From positions 1-46,897 of the IMG/VR virus record IMGVR_UViG_3300025012_000148: a stretch of 46,897 nucleotides of DNA. One strand, written 5' to 3'. The notes beneath the pieces are model-generated. The model did not search any database, was not told the origin of the DNA, and saw only the letters and a program-made list of their open reading frames with translations. The position numbers were made by a program, and so were the translations under genes. Below are positions 16,157-26,000 of the stretch, one piece after another (within the stretch, counting starts at the first letter, position 1; the number at the start of each line of letters is the position of its first letter). This DNA is from a virus.

Positions 16157-16345
16157 ATGGGTCTTGCTGGATTTGAACGAGCAAGACGTAGGTTGGAACA
16201 GGCGGAGGCTTCGGCCTCCCCTGCACCAAAATCAGCCTATGTCAAACGTCCTGAAGAACGTAAACCGTGGTGCGCTTTCTGTGATAGAACTTTTCAGAAT
16301 GCCAGAGCATATGATATTCATATGAAAGGGAAACATCCGAAATGA
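16157..16345 (+). CDS. Small C2H2 zinc-finger protein
   Basis: A 62-residue protein with a basic N-terminus (MGLAGFERARRRLEQAEAS) and a C-terminal classical finger: CAFC (about residues 39-42), then H and H (about 55 and 60), in the arrangement C-x2-C-x12-H-x4-H. It lies between head genes and overlaps the next gene by 4 bases. It may bind nucleic acid or a virion protein; which one is not shown. Confidence 0.75.
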   Translation: MGLAGFERARRRLEQAEASASPAPKSAYVKRPEERKPWCAFCDRTFQNARAYDIHMKGKHPK

Positions 16346-16983
16346 GTTATGTGACAACCAAAGGAATATTAGATGATGTTCAAACTCTAATATCAGATAA
16401 TTCCGCCGCGCTACGTGCTAGGATGTTGACTTGGTTGAATAACATTTTTCAACGTACTGCAATAGCCTTCCCTTGGAATTGTCTGTTGAAGACTGCCTCC
16501 ATCTCTGTTACCACTAATGCTATTACGCTTCCTGCTGATTTCAGAGAAGTGGATAGTATTGTAGTTGGAACTATTACACTTACTACAGATGATGAAGTGG
16601 TGGATAAAGATGGTTATCTCTGGTCTGGTGGGGGAACTACTCCTATAGGATATACTATAGTGGGAAGCACTCTTACCTTCGTACCTGGAACTGCTGCTTC
16701 TACTGTTAGCCTTAGGTATATACAGGAAGTACCGGCTTATGCTGATGGAACTAGCGCAACACTCTTTACTCAAAAGTTTAGTCCGTTGTTTCAGCGTGGT
16801 CTGCTTGATATTTATTATGAGTATGATGCTGACGAAAGAGTTGCTGGTAAGGTAGACATTCCTCTGAATACTGATCTAGTTAAAAACCTTCTTGTAAGTG
16901 AAGTGCGGAATAAAGATTTGCTAAGGAAGCACAGACGTTACATCGACGCTATAGGAGCAAGTGCTAATGGCGCTGCAAGTTAA
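16342..16983 (+). CDS. Head-tail connector protein, first paralogue
   Basis: A 213-residue protein. Pattern: an N-terminal helix pair (DDVQTLISDNSAALRARMLTW), then strands with TLPADFREVDSIVVG (about 64-78), then a helical C-terminus. This matches the P22 gp4/T7 gp11-type adaptor that joins the portal to the tail. It is clearly similar to the next gene, so they are a tandem duplicated pair. The ATG overlaps the previous stop (ATGA). Confidence 0.75.
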   Translation: MSYVTTKGILDDVQTLISDNSAALRARMLTWLNNIFQRTAIAFPWNCLLKTASISVTTNAITLPADFREVDSIVVGTITLTTDDEVVDKDGYLWSGGGTTPIGYTIVGSTLTFVPGTAASTVSLRYIQEVPAYADGTSATLFTQKFSPLFQRGLLDIYYEYDADERVAGKVDIPLNTDLVKNLLVSEVRNKDLLRKHRRYIDAIGASANGAAS

Positions 16984-17575
16984 TGATATACTAAACCAAG
17001 TTCAAACTTTGCTTGATGATGTTACTCATTCAGACAGGCAGCGTCTTCTTGTATGGATGAATCAGGTAATGAAGTCTATTGCAGATATGCGCGATTGGGA
17101 CTTCCTGATAAAATATGAGGAGCTTACTATTACAGATGGTGAGCTAACTCTTCCAGCAGATTATAAAGAGTTTATCAATCTCTCTGTTGGTGATACGTTC
17201 TTCTATGATCGCACGTCTGTCCTTACAGACATTGAGGCGTGGCATCAGTTTGGAGTAGAGACAGACGTAGGGATAGACCTTACTACTTCTTCTGGGACAG
17301 CTACGTTAAAGTACAAAGCTGCTCTGCCGACATATGCTCAAGGAGATACTACACTATTTCCAAATGAGTTTATCAATGCTCTGGTGGATGGTGTTCTCTA
17401 TCGATACTATCAATCTACTCCAACCATCAAGGATAGTGGTGGTGTAGATATTAGTCAGACTACTTTGTATAAGCAACTGTATGATGATGATATTAAAGCA
17501 TTGAAAAAGAATTACAACAGGAACCAACCAATTCCTAAGTACTCTTCTCATGGGTATGTGCGTCGAAGACAATGA
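16967..17575 (+). CDS. Head-tail connector protein, second paralogue
   Basis: A 202-residue protein with the same order of features as the preceding gene: VQTLLDDVTHSDRQRLLVWMN near the start and TLPADYKEFINLSVG about 50 residues later. The ATG at 16967 was chosen because AGGAG lies 9 bases before it, while the in-frame GTG at 16961 is too close. The C-terminus is basic (KKNYNR, YVRRRQ). It probably forms the second ring of the neck. Confidence 0.75.
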   Translation: MALQVNDILNQVQTLLDDVTHSDRQRLLVWMNQVMKSIADMRDWDFLIKYEELTITDGELTLPADYKEFINLSVGDTFFYDRTSVLTDIEAWHQFGVETDVGIDLTTSSGTATLKYKAALPTYAQGDTTLFPNEFINALVDGVLYRYYQSTPTIKDSGGVDISQTTLYKQLYDDDIKALKKNYNRNQPIPKYSSHGYVRRRQ

Positions 17576-19077
17576 GATATTTACTCTTGCTTCTAATCCT
17601 GTTAGCAGGTTGTGGGCAGAAGGATACTAACGATATGTGGCAAGTGTTTAGACAAAGAGATTTTACTGGTGGTGAGAATCTTTCTGAACTGCCAGAGAAG
17701 ATTAAGAACAATCAGCTTATCAGGTTAGAGAACTGCCTTATCTCCCCTGAAGGATATATTAAGGAGTTCTTTCAAACAGATACAGATGTTGTTGTGGATA
17801 GTACTGGTGTTGCTCCTAATGGCGGTCTAGTTTTAAATAAGACAGACATATATGGAACCTATGATGTATATACTCCTTATGGGGGAGATAATGCACTAGG
17901 CCCAATCTATACTGGAAATTATAGCCCAATTACTAATACAACAATTAATGCTGTGGATTTTACTTCTCACGCTGTAACCCCCGCAGGAGTGCAGCCCTGG
18001 TATCATATTCAGCATGCTATTAGATTTCTTGATAAAATCTACACACCTAATCAAGGTGGTTTGGGTATAATTAATCTTACTGATTTTGCTGTAATTAATA
18101 ATGGCGCTATTGGTCTAGGTAGTGGTAATCCAAGAAAATTAAGAGAATATGCAAACCGTCTTTGGTTAGTTGTAAATAATGGCCCACTTTATTTCTCTAA
18201 TAATGGTGATGCTTCTACTTGGGATGCTCTCAATTTAATCTATCTACCTAATCGGGATAGAATAATTGATTTTATTCCAGTGCAAGGTGGTGCTATTGTT
18301 CTAGGTCTTACCTCTGTCTACGCAATGTATGGCACAGACTATACGGATATTACTTTTATAAAGATAGCTGATAATTTGCAACTAGGTCAAGATAGTTCGG
18401 TTGCGGTAGGCAACACTGTCTTTGTTTATGGCATGACTGCTATTTATCAGATCACGTTGAACAGTATACAAGAAGTTCAGCATGACCAGTATTCTTATTT
18501 CGTAGGTAAGATGAATTATAATCTTACAAATATGACCTCTCGAATTAGGGGGGCATATCTACCCAAGCGCAATCTTATACTTTTCTACTACCCCAAAGCA
18601 TATACTTATCAAGGTTTGTGGTTGGATTTAAAACACCAAGCTATGGGTAAAATGGATTTTCATGCAGACGAAGTTTGTCCTATAGATAGTCAGTATGCGG
18701 ATATGATCTTCCGTACAGAGACTACTAAAATACACCGTAACCGCTCAGTAACTACAGATAGAACTACAGCACTTGCCTCTGTGATACAGACTAAGCACGA
18801 AGACTTTGGTTCCACTAAGGATAAACTATTCAGAGAGTTTGTAATCAATAACCACACGGTTCTTGGTTCCGGTGTGACTATAAAGTATTATCTGGATGGG
18901 AATGCTTTTGGAACTACTATCTTGAATAACTCCTCCCTCGCAGCAGGAGAAACTTCTTTCTTTTTAGATAATGCTAGAGGAAAGACAATCAGTTTTGAGA
19001 TTACAATAACTACAACTAAACCTTTCACAATCAAGGAACTTAAAGTAAGACTTAGAGAGGTTGGACAAATTGAGTAG
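17572..19077 (+). CDS. Tail hub protein, P22 gp10-like, with lipobox-like leader
   Basis: A 501-residue protein. Its body begins at MWQVFRQRDFTGGEN (residue 22) and has the spaced beta pattern of phage tail-hub or DNA-stabilisation proteins. In front are 21 residues, MRYLLLLLILLAGC plus a short linker, that look exactly like a lipoprotein signal with an LAGC lipobox. The first ATG overlaps the previous stop and has only a weak site; the internal ATG at 17635 has AAGGA at about 10 bases. Either two products are made or the leader is decayed. Confidence 0.75.
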   Translation: MRYLLLLLILLAGCGQKDTNDMWQVFRQRDFTGGENLSELPEKIKNNQLIRLENCLISPEGYIKEFFQTDTDVVVDSTGVAPNGGLVLNKTDIYGTYDVYTPYGGDNALGPIYTGNYSPITNTTINAVDFTSHAVTPAGVQPWYHIQHAIRFLDKIYTPNQGGLGIINLTDFAVINNGAIGLGSGNPRKLREYANRLWLVVNNGPLYFSNNGDASTWDALNLIYLPNRDRIIDFIPVQGGAIVLGLTSVYAMYGTDYTDITFIKIADNLQLGQDSSVAVGNTVFVYGMTAIYQITLNSIQEVQHDQYSYFVGKMNYNLTNMTSRIRGAYLPKRNLILFYYPKAYTYQGLWLDLKHQAMGKMDFHADEVCPIDSQYADMIFRTETTKIHRNRSVTTDRTTALASVIQTKHEDFGSTKDKLFREFVINNHTVLGSGVTIKYYLDGNAFGTTILNNSSLAAGETSFFLDNARGKTISFEITITTTKPFTIKELKVRLREVGQIE

Positions 19078-19582
19078 GAAACTAGGTATATTTCCAGACT
19101 TACTGCTTGATCGGCAGGTTAGAGAGTTAGTAGATGCTGATGCGCACCCACAGGGAGTAAAATTCAAAATTACTCCCGAAGGGGGATATGCTATTCGTAT
19201 GATTAATAGTACAGGTGGTGTCTCTGTCAAAGGAACTGTCGTCACTATTGGAACTACTGTTCAAGACTCAGTTCAGAAGATTGTAGTAGATGTCCCTAAC
19301 CCTATTGGTATTATTTATGAAGATAACGTTGCTGATGGTTTAGAAGTATGGGTTATAATCTCAGGTATTGCTGATGTTTACTTCGTAGGGAATACTACAA
19401 GAGGGCATATAGCTAGAGGTTTCCTAACAGCAGATGGTGCTTCTTATGTAACAGGGCAAGCTCTCTCAGAGGCTTATCCTATTGCTCCCTTTGCTTCTGA
19501 TAAACATTTCTACGAGATAGGCCATGTGCTTGAATCTCGTACAGGCGCAGGACTTGCTAAATGTATCCTTCATTTCAATTAG
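19070..19582 (+). CDS. Tail or virion structural protein
   Basis: A 170-residue beta-rich protein. The TTG at 19070 is preferred because GAGAGG lies 9 bases before it; another TTG 9 bases upstream sits directly on that site. It has Gly-rich turns and a GHVLESRTGAG segment near the C-terminus that recalls capsid-cement type (DUF2190-like) proteins. It overlaps the tail hub gene by 8 bases. The role is structural by position; the exact part is unknown. Confidence 0.65.
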   Translation: MSRKLGIFPDLLLDRQVRELVDADAHPQGVKFKITPEGGYAIRMINSTGGVSVKGTVVTIGTTVQDSVQKIVVDVPNPIGIIYEDNVADGLEVWVIISGIADVYFVGNTTRGHIARGFLTADGASYVTGQALSEAYPIAPFASDKHFYEIGHVLESRTGAGLAKCILHFN

Positions 19583-19980
19583 CCAATGAGCTGTTAGATG
19601 AAATCTCTACATTCCTTCAAGACTGTGGGGGTGTATATGAAACTATCACAGGGGATTGCCAGAGAAATATTCTTTTAGCTATAGTAGCTAATCAGTATAT
19701 TATTTCAAGAGATGAAGCCGGGAAGATTAATCACTTCCTCTGTTACGCTAAGATAATGCCAGAAGATATTGAGTTACTAAAAGAAGGAATAGAACCGCAG
19801 CATCTATTTGATGGTACTGTTATATGGGTTGTTGAGCATGGTAATAAATCTGGTCGTAAAGGTCTGATGGATTTTATCAAAGAGATAAGACGCAGGGCCG
19901 TAGGCTGTCAAGGAGTTCTATGGTATCACAAGGGGCAAGACCTTGTGTATTATCCAAACCAGAAAGGTTCTTGTGAATAA
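19561..19980 (+). CDS. GNAT-like internal virion protein
   Basis: A 139-residue protein resembling the acetyltransferase-like internal virion proteins of T7-type phages (gp13-like). A strand-helix pattern with FDGTVIWVVEH (about 83-93) and a C-terminal GQDLVYYPNQKG are typical. An acetyl-CoA loop is not obvious, so it may be a structural relic of the fold. It overlaps both neighbours, indicating a tightly coupled operon. Confidence 0.6.
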   Translation: MYPSFQLANELLDEISTFLQDCGGVYETITGDCQRNILLAIVANQYIISRDEAGKINHFLCYAKIMPEDIELLKEGIEPQHLFDGTVIWVVEHGNKSGRKGLMDFIKEIRRRAVGCQGVLWYHKGQDLVYYPNQKGSCE

Positions 19981-20968
19981 TACTTTTGCTATATGCAGTA
20001 CCTGTTATAAGAAAATACCCGCAGGAATCTCACAAGATTCTACTGGCGTATATCTACATAAGCATTGCTGTTCTGAAGAGAAGGTGCTTATTGAACGTAG
20101 CGCGGATTTCTATAATTGGGTAAGTGGTTTGTCTTATAACAACATTATGGGAAAATACCTTAGTATCCCTATTACTACAAGATGCAACACTACCTGCAAA
20201 GCATGTTACAATAAAGACTTAGGTACAGAGCTTAGTGTTGAAGAGATAAGAGGACTAGCTTTCTCTGCCCCAACAAGCATTAACAGATATATCTTTACAG
20301 GCGGGGAACCTACCTACCACTCCAAGTTCTTGGATGCTCTGGCGGCAGTTCCGAATACAGGACTAATAACTAACGGTCTTCTGTTTCAAGATAGTGAGTT
20401 TCTAAAGGAAACTCTTAAACATACTTCAATAGATATTCCTGGTGTTCTACCGTGGATGTTCTCGTTGAATACAAAAGATACACCTGATTATGAAAACAAA
20501 CTTAAAGCCTTAGATAACATCAAAGCTCTTGGCTTTAAGGTTTCAATAATAGTAGCTACGGTCTTTAGCTTGGATGAGATACCTACTGTTATAAACGAGT
20601 TTAAGAAGCTAAAGGATGTGGGACATACATTTAAGATAAGAGCAGCATTTAATATTGGTGAGTATAATCAAGCGGATAGAATATTTCTATCTGATTTAGT
20701 ACAGACTGCTCTATGTTCTGTTGAATCTGGTGAGTTTATTCCCGGCCTTAACAATCACCAGTACTTACTTAACTTCAACCTAGATGGTCTGCATACTATC
20801 CTTGTAGTTTGTCCCGATAAGACGACAATAGATTTACTTAACATAGGCCCCTGTGGACCTTATCAATATACCAAGTTGGGCTATATAGATAATCTCATGG
20901 CAGCTCTTATTGCTGACGAGGGACTACTTAAAGGTTGGGTTGGTGGGAATAAACTGGAAGGAGTATAG
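19973..20968 (+). CDS. Radical SAM enzyme with N-terminal Cys/His segment
   Basis: About 331 residues from a GTG behind AAAGG. Residues 8-33 contain CSTC and HKHCC followed by an LIERSADFYNW segment. This layout resembles the N-terminal domain of the COG1964/MJ0619-Tes radical SAM family. The SAM core has CNTTCKAC (71-78, CX3CX2C) for a 4Fe-4S cluster and TGGEP (109-113). Two further Cys lie near the C-terminus (VVCPDK, GPCGP). Known relatives make carbon-carbon bonds or methylate unactivated carbons, but the substrate here cannot be read from sequence. It lies inside the virion operon and overlaps the previous gene. Confidence 0.85.
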   Translation: MNNTFAICSTCYKKIPAGISQDSTGVYLHKHCCSEEKVLIERSADFYNWVSGLSYNNIMGKYLSIPITTRCNTTCKACYNKDLGTELSVEEIRGLAFSAPTSINRYIFTGGEPTYHSKFLDALAAVPNTGLITNGLLFQDSEFLKETLKHTSIDIPGVLPWMFSLNTKDTPDYENKLKALDNIKALGFKVSIIVATVFSLDEIPTVINEFKKLKDVGHTFKIRAAFNIGEYNQADRIFLSDLVQTALCSVESGEFIPGLNNHQYLLNFNLDGLHTILVVCPDKTTIDLLNIGPCGPYQYTKLGYIDNLMAALIADEGLLKGWVGGNKLEGV

Positions 20969-20970
20969 TT

Positions 20971-21534
20971 ATGGGTGGTGGTAGCAATAGTCAATCAAGT
21001 TCAAGCAGACCTTTGACCGGTCCGGAAAGAGCTAATGTCTATAATTGGGGATTAGACTCTATTGTAGGACAACATGGGTTACCATATAAGGGGAGGGAAG
21101 AATATCAACCTTATATTAGATACGATGCTGTAAAACCACAGACTCTTACTGATGGTGATTATGATAAGCTGCAAAGTGATATGCTTTCTGGTTATGTCTC
21201 TGGTATAGATAGAGCTAAAGCTGTAGATAGCGAGAGACTTGATGCTGATCTAGCTAAACGTGGTATTTGGTCTAGTGGGCTTGCTGTCCGTGCTCAGAAC
21301 GATCTTACTGAGAGATATGCACCACAGTATACGGCTGCTGGTGGGCAAGCTACACAAGCTCGGTATGGTCTACAATCACAAGAGCTTGGTAATGTGAATA
21401 TGATGAATGCTTCGGAAGCAGATAAAGTATACCAATCTAAGTGGCGACCTGCGGAATATCTTTCTGGATTGTGGAATGGAACTGGTGGTGCTGTCAGTTC
21501 TGGTTCAGGTTCTGGTTGGAACTTCTCAATCTAA
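20971..21534 (+). CDS. Internal virion protein, gp14-like
   Basis: A 187-residue protein that begins MGGGSNSQSSSSRPLTGPE, the style of N-terminus found on T7 gp14-like ejection proteins. The middle is Ala/Gln-rich and helical; the end is Gly/Ser-rich. It is encoded 2 bp after the radical SAM gene and before the other ejection-type proteins. It probably enters the cell envelope with the DNA. Confidence 0.7.
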   Translation: MGGGSNSQSSSSRPLTGPERANVYNWGLDSIVGQHGLPYKGREEYQPYIRYDAVKPQTLTDGDYDKLQSDMLSGYVSGIDRAKAVDSERLDADLAKRGIWSSGLAVRAQNDLTERYAPQYTAAGGQATQARYGLQSQELGNVNMMNASEADKVYQSKWRPAEYLSGLWNGTGGAVSSGSGSGWNFSI

Positions 21535-21546
21535 GGAGATATAAAT

Positions 21547-21846
21547 ATGTGGGGAGCAATACTTAGTTGGTTAAAGGGTGCTTTGAGCAGTGCTGGTAGT
21601 GGTATTGCCGGAGCAGCCAAAGAGATAGGGGCTGGTAGTGGTGTATCTGGAATAGTGGATGGTATAAAAGGACTCAGTAGCAATGGTATGAATCTTGGTG
21701 ATATGAAAATACTAGGTCAAGGTTTAGATCAAGCCAATATGCTAAATCAACAACAGTTGTCAAAGAACCAAGTAGGGCCGTTGCCTAACTATTCACAACC
21801 ACAACAGAATCCTTACGCCAGTGTATATATGCAGTACCGGAGGTAA
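21547..21846 (+). CDS. Small Gly/Ala-rich internal virion protein
   Basis: A 99-residue protein. The first 45 residues are amphipathic and rich in Gly, Ala and Ser (WGAILSWLKGALSSAGSG), suggesting membrane activity; the last third is rich in Gln, Asn and Pro. The ATG follows AAGGAG. Position among ejection proteins suggests a virion component, possibly membrane-active during DNA entry. Confidence 0.6.
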   Translation: MWGAILSWLKGALSSAGSGIAGAAKEIGAGSGVSGIVDGIKGLSSNGMNLGDMKILGQGLDQANMLNQQQLSKNQVGPLPNYSQPQQNPYASVYMQYRR

Positions 21847-21849
21847 ATA

Positions 21850-23004
21850 ATGTCCTTCTCTGATGTAATTAATCTTATTGAATATGTTCGTGGTCGTAAT
21901 GACGCAAATAAACTATCTACAGTACAGAGAGATATAGGCTATGCGCGTACTCCTGATGATATTGAGACTATACGTTCACAACTTCCTGAGTATCAGATAA
22001 ACAATCCCAACATCGCAGATAAGGCAAATACTGATTTAGATCAGTGGCTTACCAGATATACTAATACAAATAAACTTGTGGCTGAGCAGGCTAATGAAAA
22101 GGTCGCACAAGATGCCTTCACTAATACAGCTAATCTTTTTGGTAAGTGGCGTAAAGAGAATCCATATGAAGGGCAGAGTCAATTCTTCGATCAATACGCT
22201 TCCGCTGTAGAGGGGCCACCTGCCATTGACCCTCGCGCTTTGATGTTAGATCAGTATAAGAAGGGTTTTGATTTGTTAGCAGGAGGCATGTCTGAGGGAG
22301 AAGATAGAGCAATCAAAGCAAGAGAGCGTGTTGAAGAAAATAGGAATGGTACTCAGTTTAATACTGATATAGCAGAGATAAATAATCAATCTACTCTCTG
22401 GCCTTATAAAACTTTCAGTGATCTTGAAACAGATGTATATGACTCTGCTGCTCGGGCCAGGATTAAACCGGAAGAGGCTCGTCAGTATCTGGATAGTCAG
22501 CGGCAACTGTGGGATAAGAGAACATACCTTGAGCCATACACTATTAAGCAAGGCGAATCTACTGAACGAGGCTATAGAGAGAAGAATCCTTTTGGTTATA
22601 CTGGTAAGACTCTTGGCTCTGTAAGTAGCAATGCAGCTAATGATGCTGCTGCTAGGGCTAATGCAACTAAGGCTGCTAAAGAGAAAACTACTCCCGATTA
22701 TCGTACAGCAACTTTCCCTGATGGGGAGATTAAACAGTATAACATTAATAATCCCAATGAGTTAGCTATCGCGGAAGCTCTTAGACTAGACAATAAAGCT
22801 ATTATTACTAAATCAGATACTCCTGATTCTACTACAACTACTGTTGTGGATAAAGAAGGTAATGAAACGAAGATCAATAAGAAGATTAAACGTCCCATCA
22901 AAGGTGGTAAGTATACCTTGCCTAATACTCCACAAGTTAGGGAGGCTAGGAAGCAAGGCTATTCAGATAAAGAAATATTTGACTTCCTAAATAAAGGTAA
23001 TTAA
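21850..23004 (+). CDS. Internal virion protein
   Basis: A 384-residue, largely helical, hydrophilic protein without cysteines. The C-terminal 130 residues include Ala-rich (NAANDAAARANATKAA) and Lys-rich linkers. It lies immediately before the giant internal virion protein in the position of T7 gp15-like proteins. Identification is by position and composition only. Confidence 0.65.
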   Translation: MSFSDVINLIEYVRGRNDANKLSTVQRDIGYARTPDDIETIRSQLPEYQINNPNIADKANTDLDQWLTRYTNTNKLVAEQANEKVAQDAFTNTANLFGKWRKENPYEGQSQFFDQYASAVEGPPAIDPRALMLDQYKKGFDLLAGGMSEGEDRAIKARERVEENRNGTQFNTDIAEINNQSTLWPYKTFSDLETDVYDSAARARIKPEEARQYLDSQRQLWDKRTYLEPYTIKQGESTERGYREKNPFGYTGKTLGSVSSNAANDAAARANATKAAKEKTTPDYRTATFPDGEIKQYNINNPNELAIAEALRLDNKAIITKSDTPDSTTTTVVDKEGNETKINKKIKRPIKGGKYTLPNTPQVREARKQGYSDKEIFDFLNKGN

Positions 23005-23006
23005 CG

Positions 23007-26000
23007 ATGGCTGAAAAACCGTCACTTGATGAAATCTTTGCAACACGTTCTACTCTGGATGAAATCTTTGCGCCCCCTAAACCCCCTTCTACTTGGGATA
23101 AGGTAAAGAAGGGGGCTAAGGCTGTTCTCCAAGAAGCAGGGGATGCTGCTGAGGGACTGCGTGCTACTGCTGGCATGATTGCTACACTTCCTATTGACAT
23201 AGGAAACTATGGTGGTGCGTTAGTTGATTCGCTTGTTCAGGAAGACTTTAGTAAAGAGAACATAGATAGGAACGTAGATAGAAGAAATCAATCAGTACAA
23301 AAACTAAAGAGCTTCTTGAATCCTGAACCAGTATCTGAGCGTGGTAAAGCTATTCAGCAAACTGCTGGTAATGCTCTTGCTGCCCCCGGAATACTTACCA
23401 ATAAGGCCGTTACTGCTGTTGGTAATGAAGTTATTAATACAGAGGACTATCCTAATATAGTTCCTAATCTTGCCGGTGCTGCTAGTGTTCTTGCTGACAT
23501 AGTAGTGCCTCTTGATATAGTAGCTGGTGTAAAAGCAGCTAGACCCAAACCTATTATAGAACGTCCTCTTGGTATTGGTGAGAATACTACTCCTTCTAAC
23601 TTTCAGCTTAGGGAAGAAGGTAGTCTTGTAACTCCTCCTAAACCTTCTAGGTATAACCAAGAGCCTGTTCTAAATGATATGCCTCAACAGCCTCTTATGC
23701 TCCCTGAGCCAACTCGGATAACTAAACGGCGAGGTGACGTAGAGGCCGCTATTGCTGCGGATAATGCTTCTCTAGCAAACGAGATTGCTGCTGGCCGTAA
23801 TAGACCTGAACGTGTAGCTGAAAACTACGGGTTGCGTCAAGAGTATTCACAAGAACCGCAACTAAATGACAGACCAACTCAGTATGTAGTAGAACCACGT
23901 TTAAATGATTATCCAAAACCACAACTTCCACCCACTAACAGGGAGCTGGCAAGACAGGCAGCAGAGCCTCTTACTGCCTTATATGACACTGCTGTTCAGA
24001 TTAAGAATGAAGGTCGTCCTTATGAAGATTTTAGGAATGCTCTGCTAGAGAGTGGTGTTCCTGTAAATGATCTTGTAGGTATGTTTAATAAAGCCGGTTT
24101 CAAAGGAGCACAGGATTTCTTTGAAGCTGCTCCTACGAAGAATGTTAAGGGTGGATATCAACCTCTTGTAGATCGTATTGCTTTTGATCATGATAATCTC
24201 TCTGGCCCTACAGTAATTACTGCTAGAGATTCTATGCTTACTCCTCCGACTTCTAAGCCTGTAGTTAAAGGTACTGTTGAAGAAGTTAAGTCTATGGTCA
24301 AAGGTAAAGAACTTTCTGCTAAGAAGCATGAAGTATTCTATCCTGAAGGGACACAGAACCCTGATGCCCCTGCCTACATTATTCGTAAAGAAGGAACTAA
24401 GAAAACTCCTACTAGCCAAATAAAAGCTGAGCTAGTAAATCCAGAAACAGAATCTCGTTGGCTTGGGTATCCCGACAGATCAAACGTCGATCCGTCTAGT
24501 AGAGCAACAGCAGCTGTGACGAAGCAAGGAGAAGTTGTTACTGAACCTGCTCGTATTATAGAAGAATCTGCAAATAAGAATCTTCAATGGTCGGCAGAGG
24601 GAGCGCCTGAAGAAGTAGTCGCTAAGGCTAACGAGATTGCTAAAGTAGAAGAACCTATAGTTACCCCTTCACAAGAAATAAAGTCCAGCCCTACGGGCAA
24701 TATGGAAGCCGTAGAGGTATCTTCTGCGATGGGAGATAAACCAGCGGCACCTATCCCTGAAGATATAAAAGACCTTCATGCAGGACTTCATCCTAAAGAA
24801 ATAGTTAAGGGTGTAGATAAGACTGTTGATACTATCAAGAAGTTATGGGAAGGTAAAACTACTTTCTCCATGAAGAACTTTGCTAGGGGATTCTCAGAAG
24901 TACAATTCCTTGCCGAGAAAGTTCCTAGTGTCGCTGATCTATATGAGTTTAATAAAACTAGGAGACACAATAGAAAAGCAATAGAGACAGACTTGTATAG
25001 GGATAATCCCACTACTGGATATAAAGGTGTAGAGTCTCTTGGTTATCTCAAGAAGCAAATGAGTAAGAACGAACTACGTGATCTAGATAGTCTTATTGAA
25101 TCTAGTGATGCTTTCCAAGTATTTATGGATAGAGATACTCTCAGAACAGACAACCACTTTATAGGTAGACCTGTATCTGAAAAGGTTATTGACGCATATC
25201 ATTTGTATAAAGAGATTCAGAACGCTACAACTGTTGCTGAATTTAATTGGCGTAGAAGTCTTGCGATAGAACCTTATCGTGAGCATCCTTGGTTTCCTGA
25301 AATAGAGAGGATAGCTAAAGGTGAAATCGAACTGGAAGATTTACCTAACTATCTGGATGATACCGGGCTTGCTTATAATGCTGAGTTTATGTCTGTTCTT
25401 AATAAAATTCAAGAACGGTTAGGTGAAATCAACGAGACAGAAAGACAGTACTTGGAGAAGCCTTACCATGCTAGCCGTGTTCGTGACCAAGGTGATTGGG
25501 AAGTCAGAGTCTATCCAGTAATAGACGGTGTAGTATCTCCTCAAGAAATCTTTATGAAGATGGCGAAGACAGAGGACCAAGCCAAAGCCCTTGAGAAGGA
25601 CCTACTAGCTAATCCTGAGAAACACTTTAAGTACAACCTAGCTAATGCGAAAAGAAGTAATGTTCTAGACGGTTGGGGCAAACCTAAAGAAGTTACTTTT
25701 ATAGCTAAGAGCAAAGAAACCACTGCTACCCCTGAAAGTATATATCTTTACTCCGGTACTGAAAGTGCCAAGTCAGCTCTCCTTAGAGATATGTTAGCTA
25801 ATGCTAAAGAAGCTGGAAAAATATCTACAGACCATTATGATAAATTAGTAGATAGTTTGTTTACTTCTTTGGATGAACAGATATGGTCTAGGGGATACAA
25901 CAGAACTAAGATACAAAGAGAATCACATCTTATAGAAGGATATAAGAATACTGATTATATTCAGCAGTTGCAAGATCGTATCAGTAATATGGCTGGCTCC

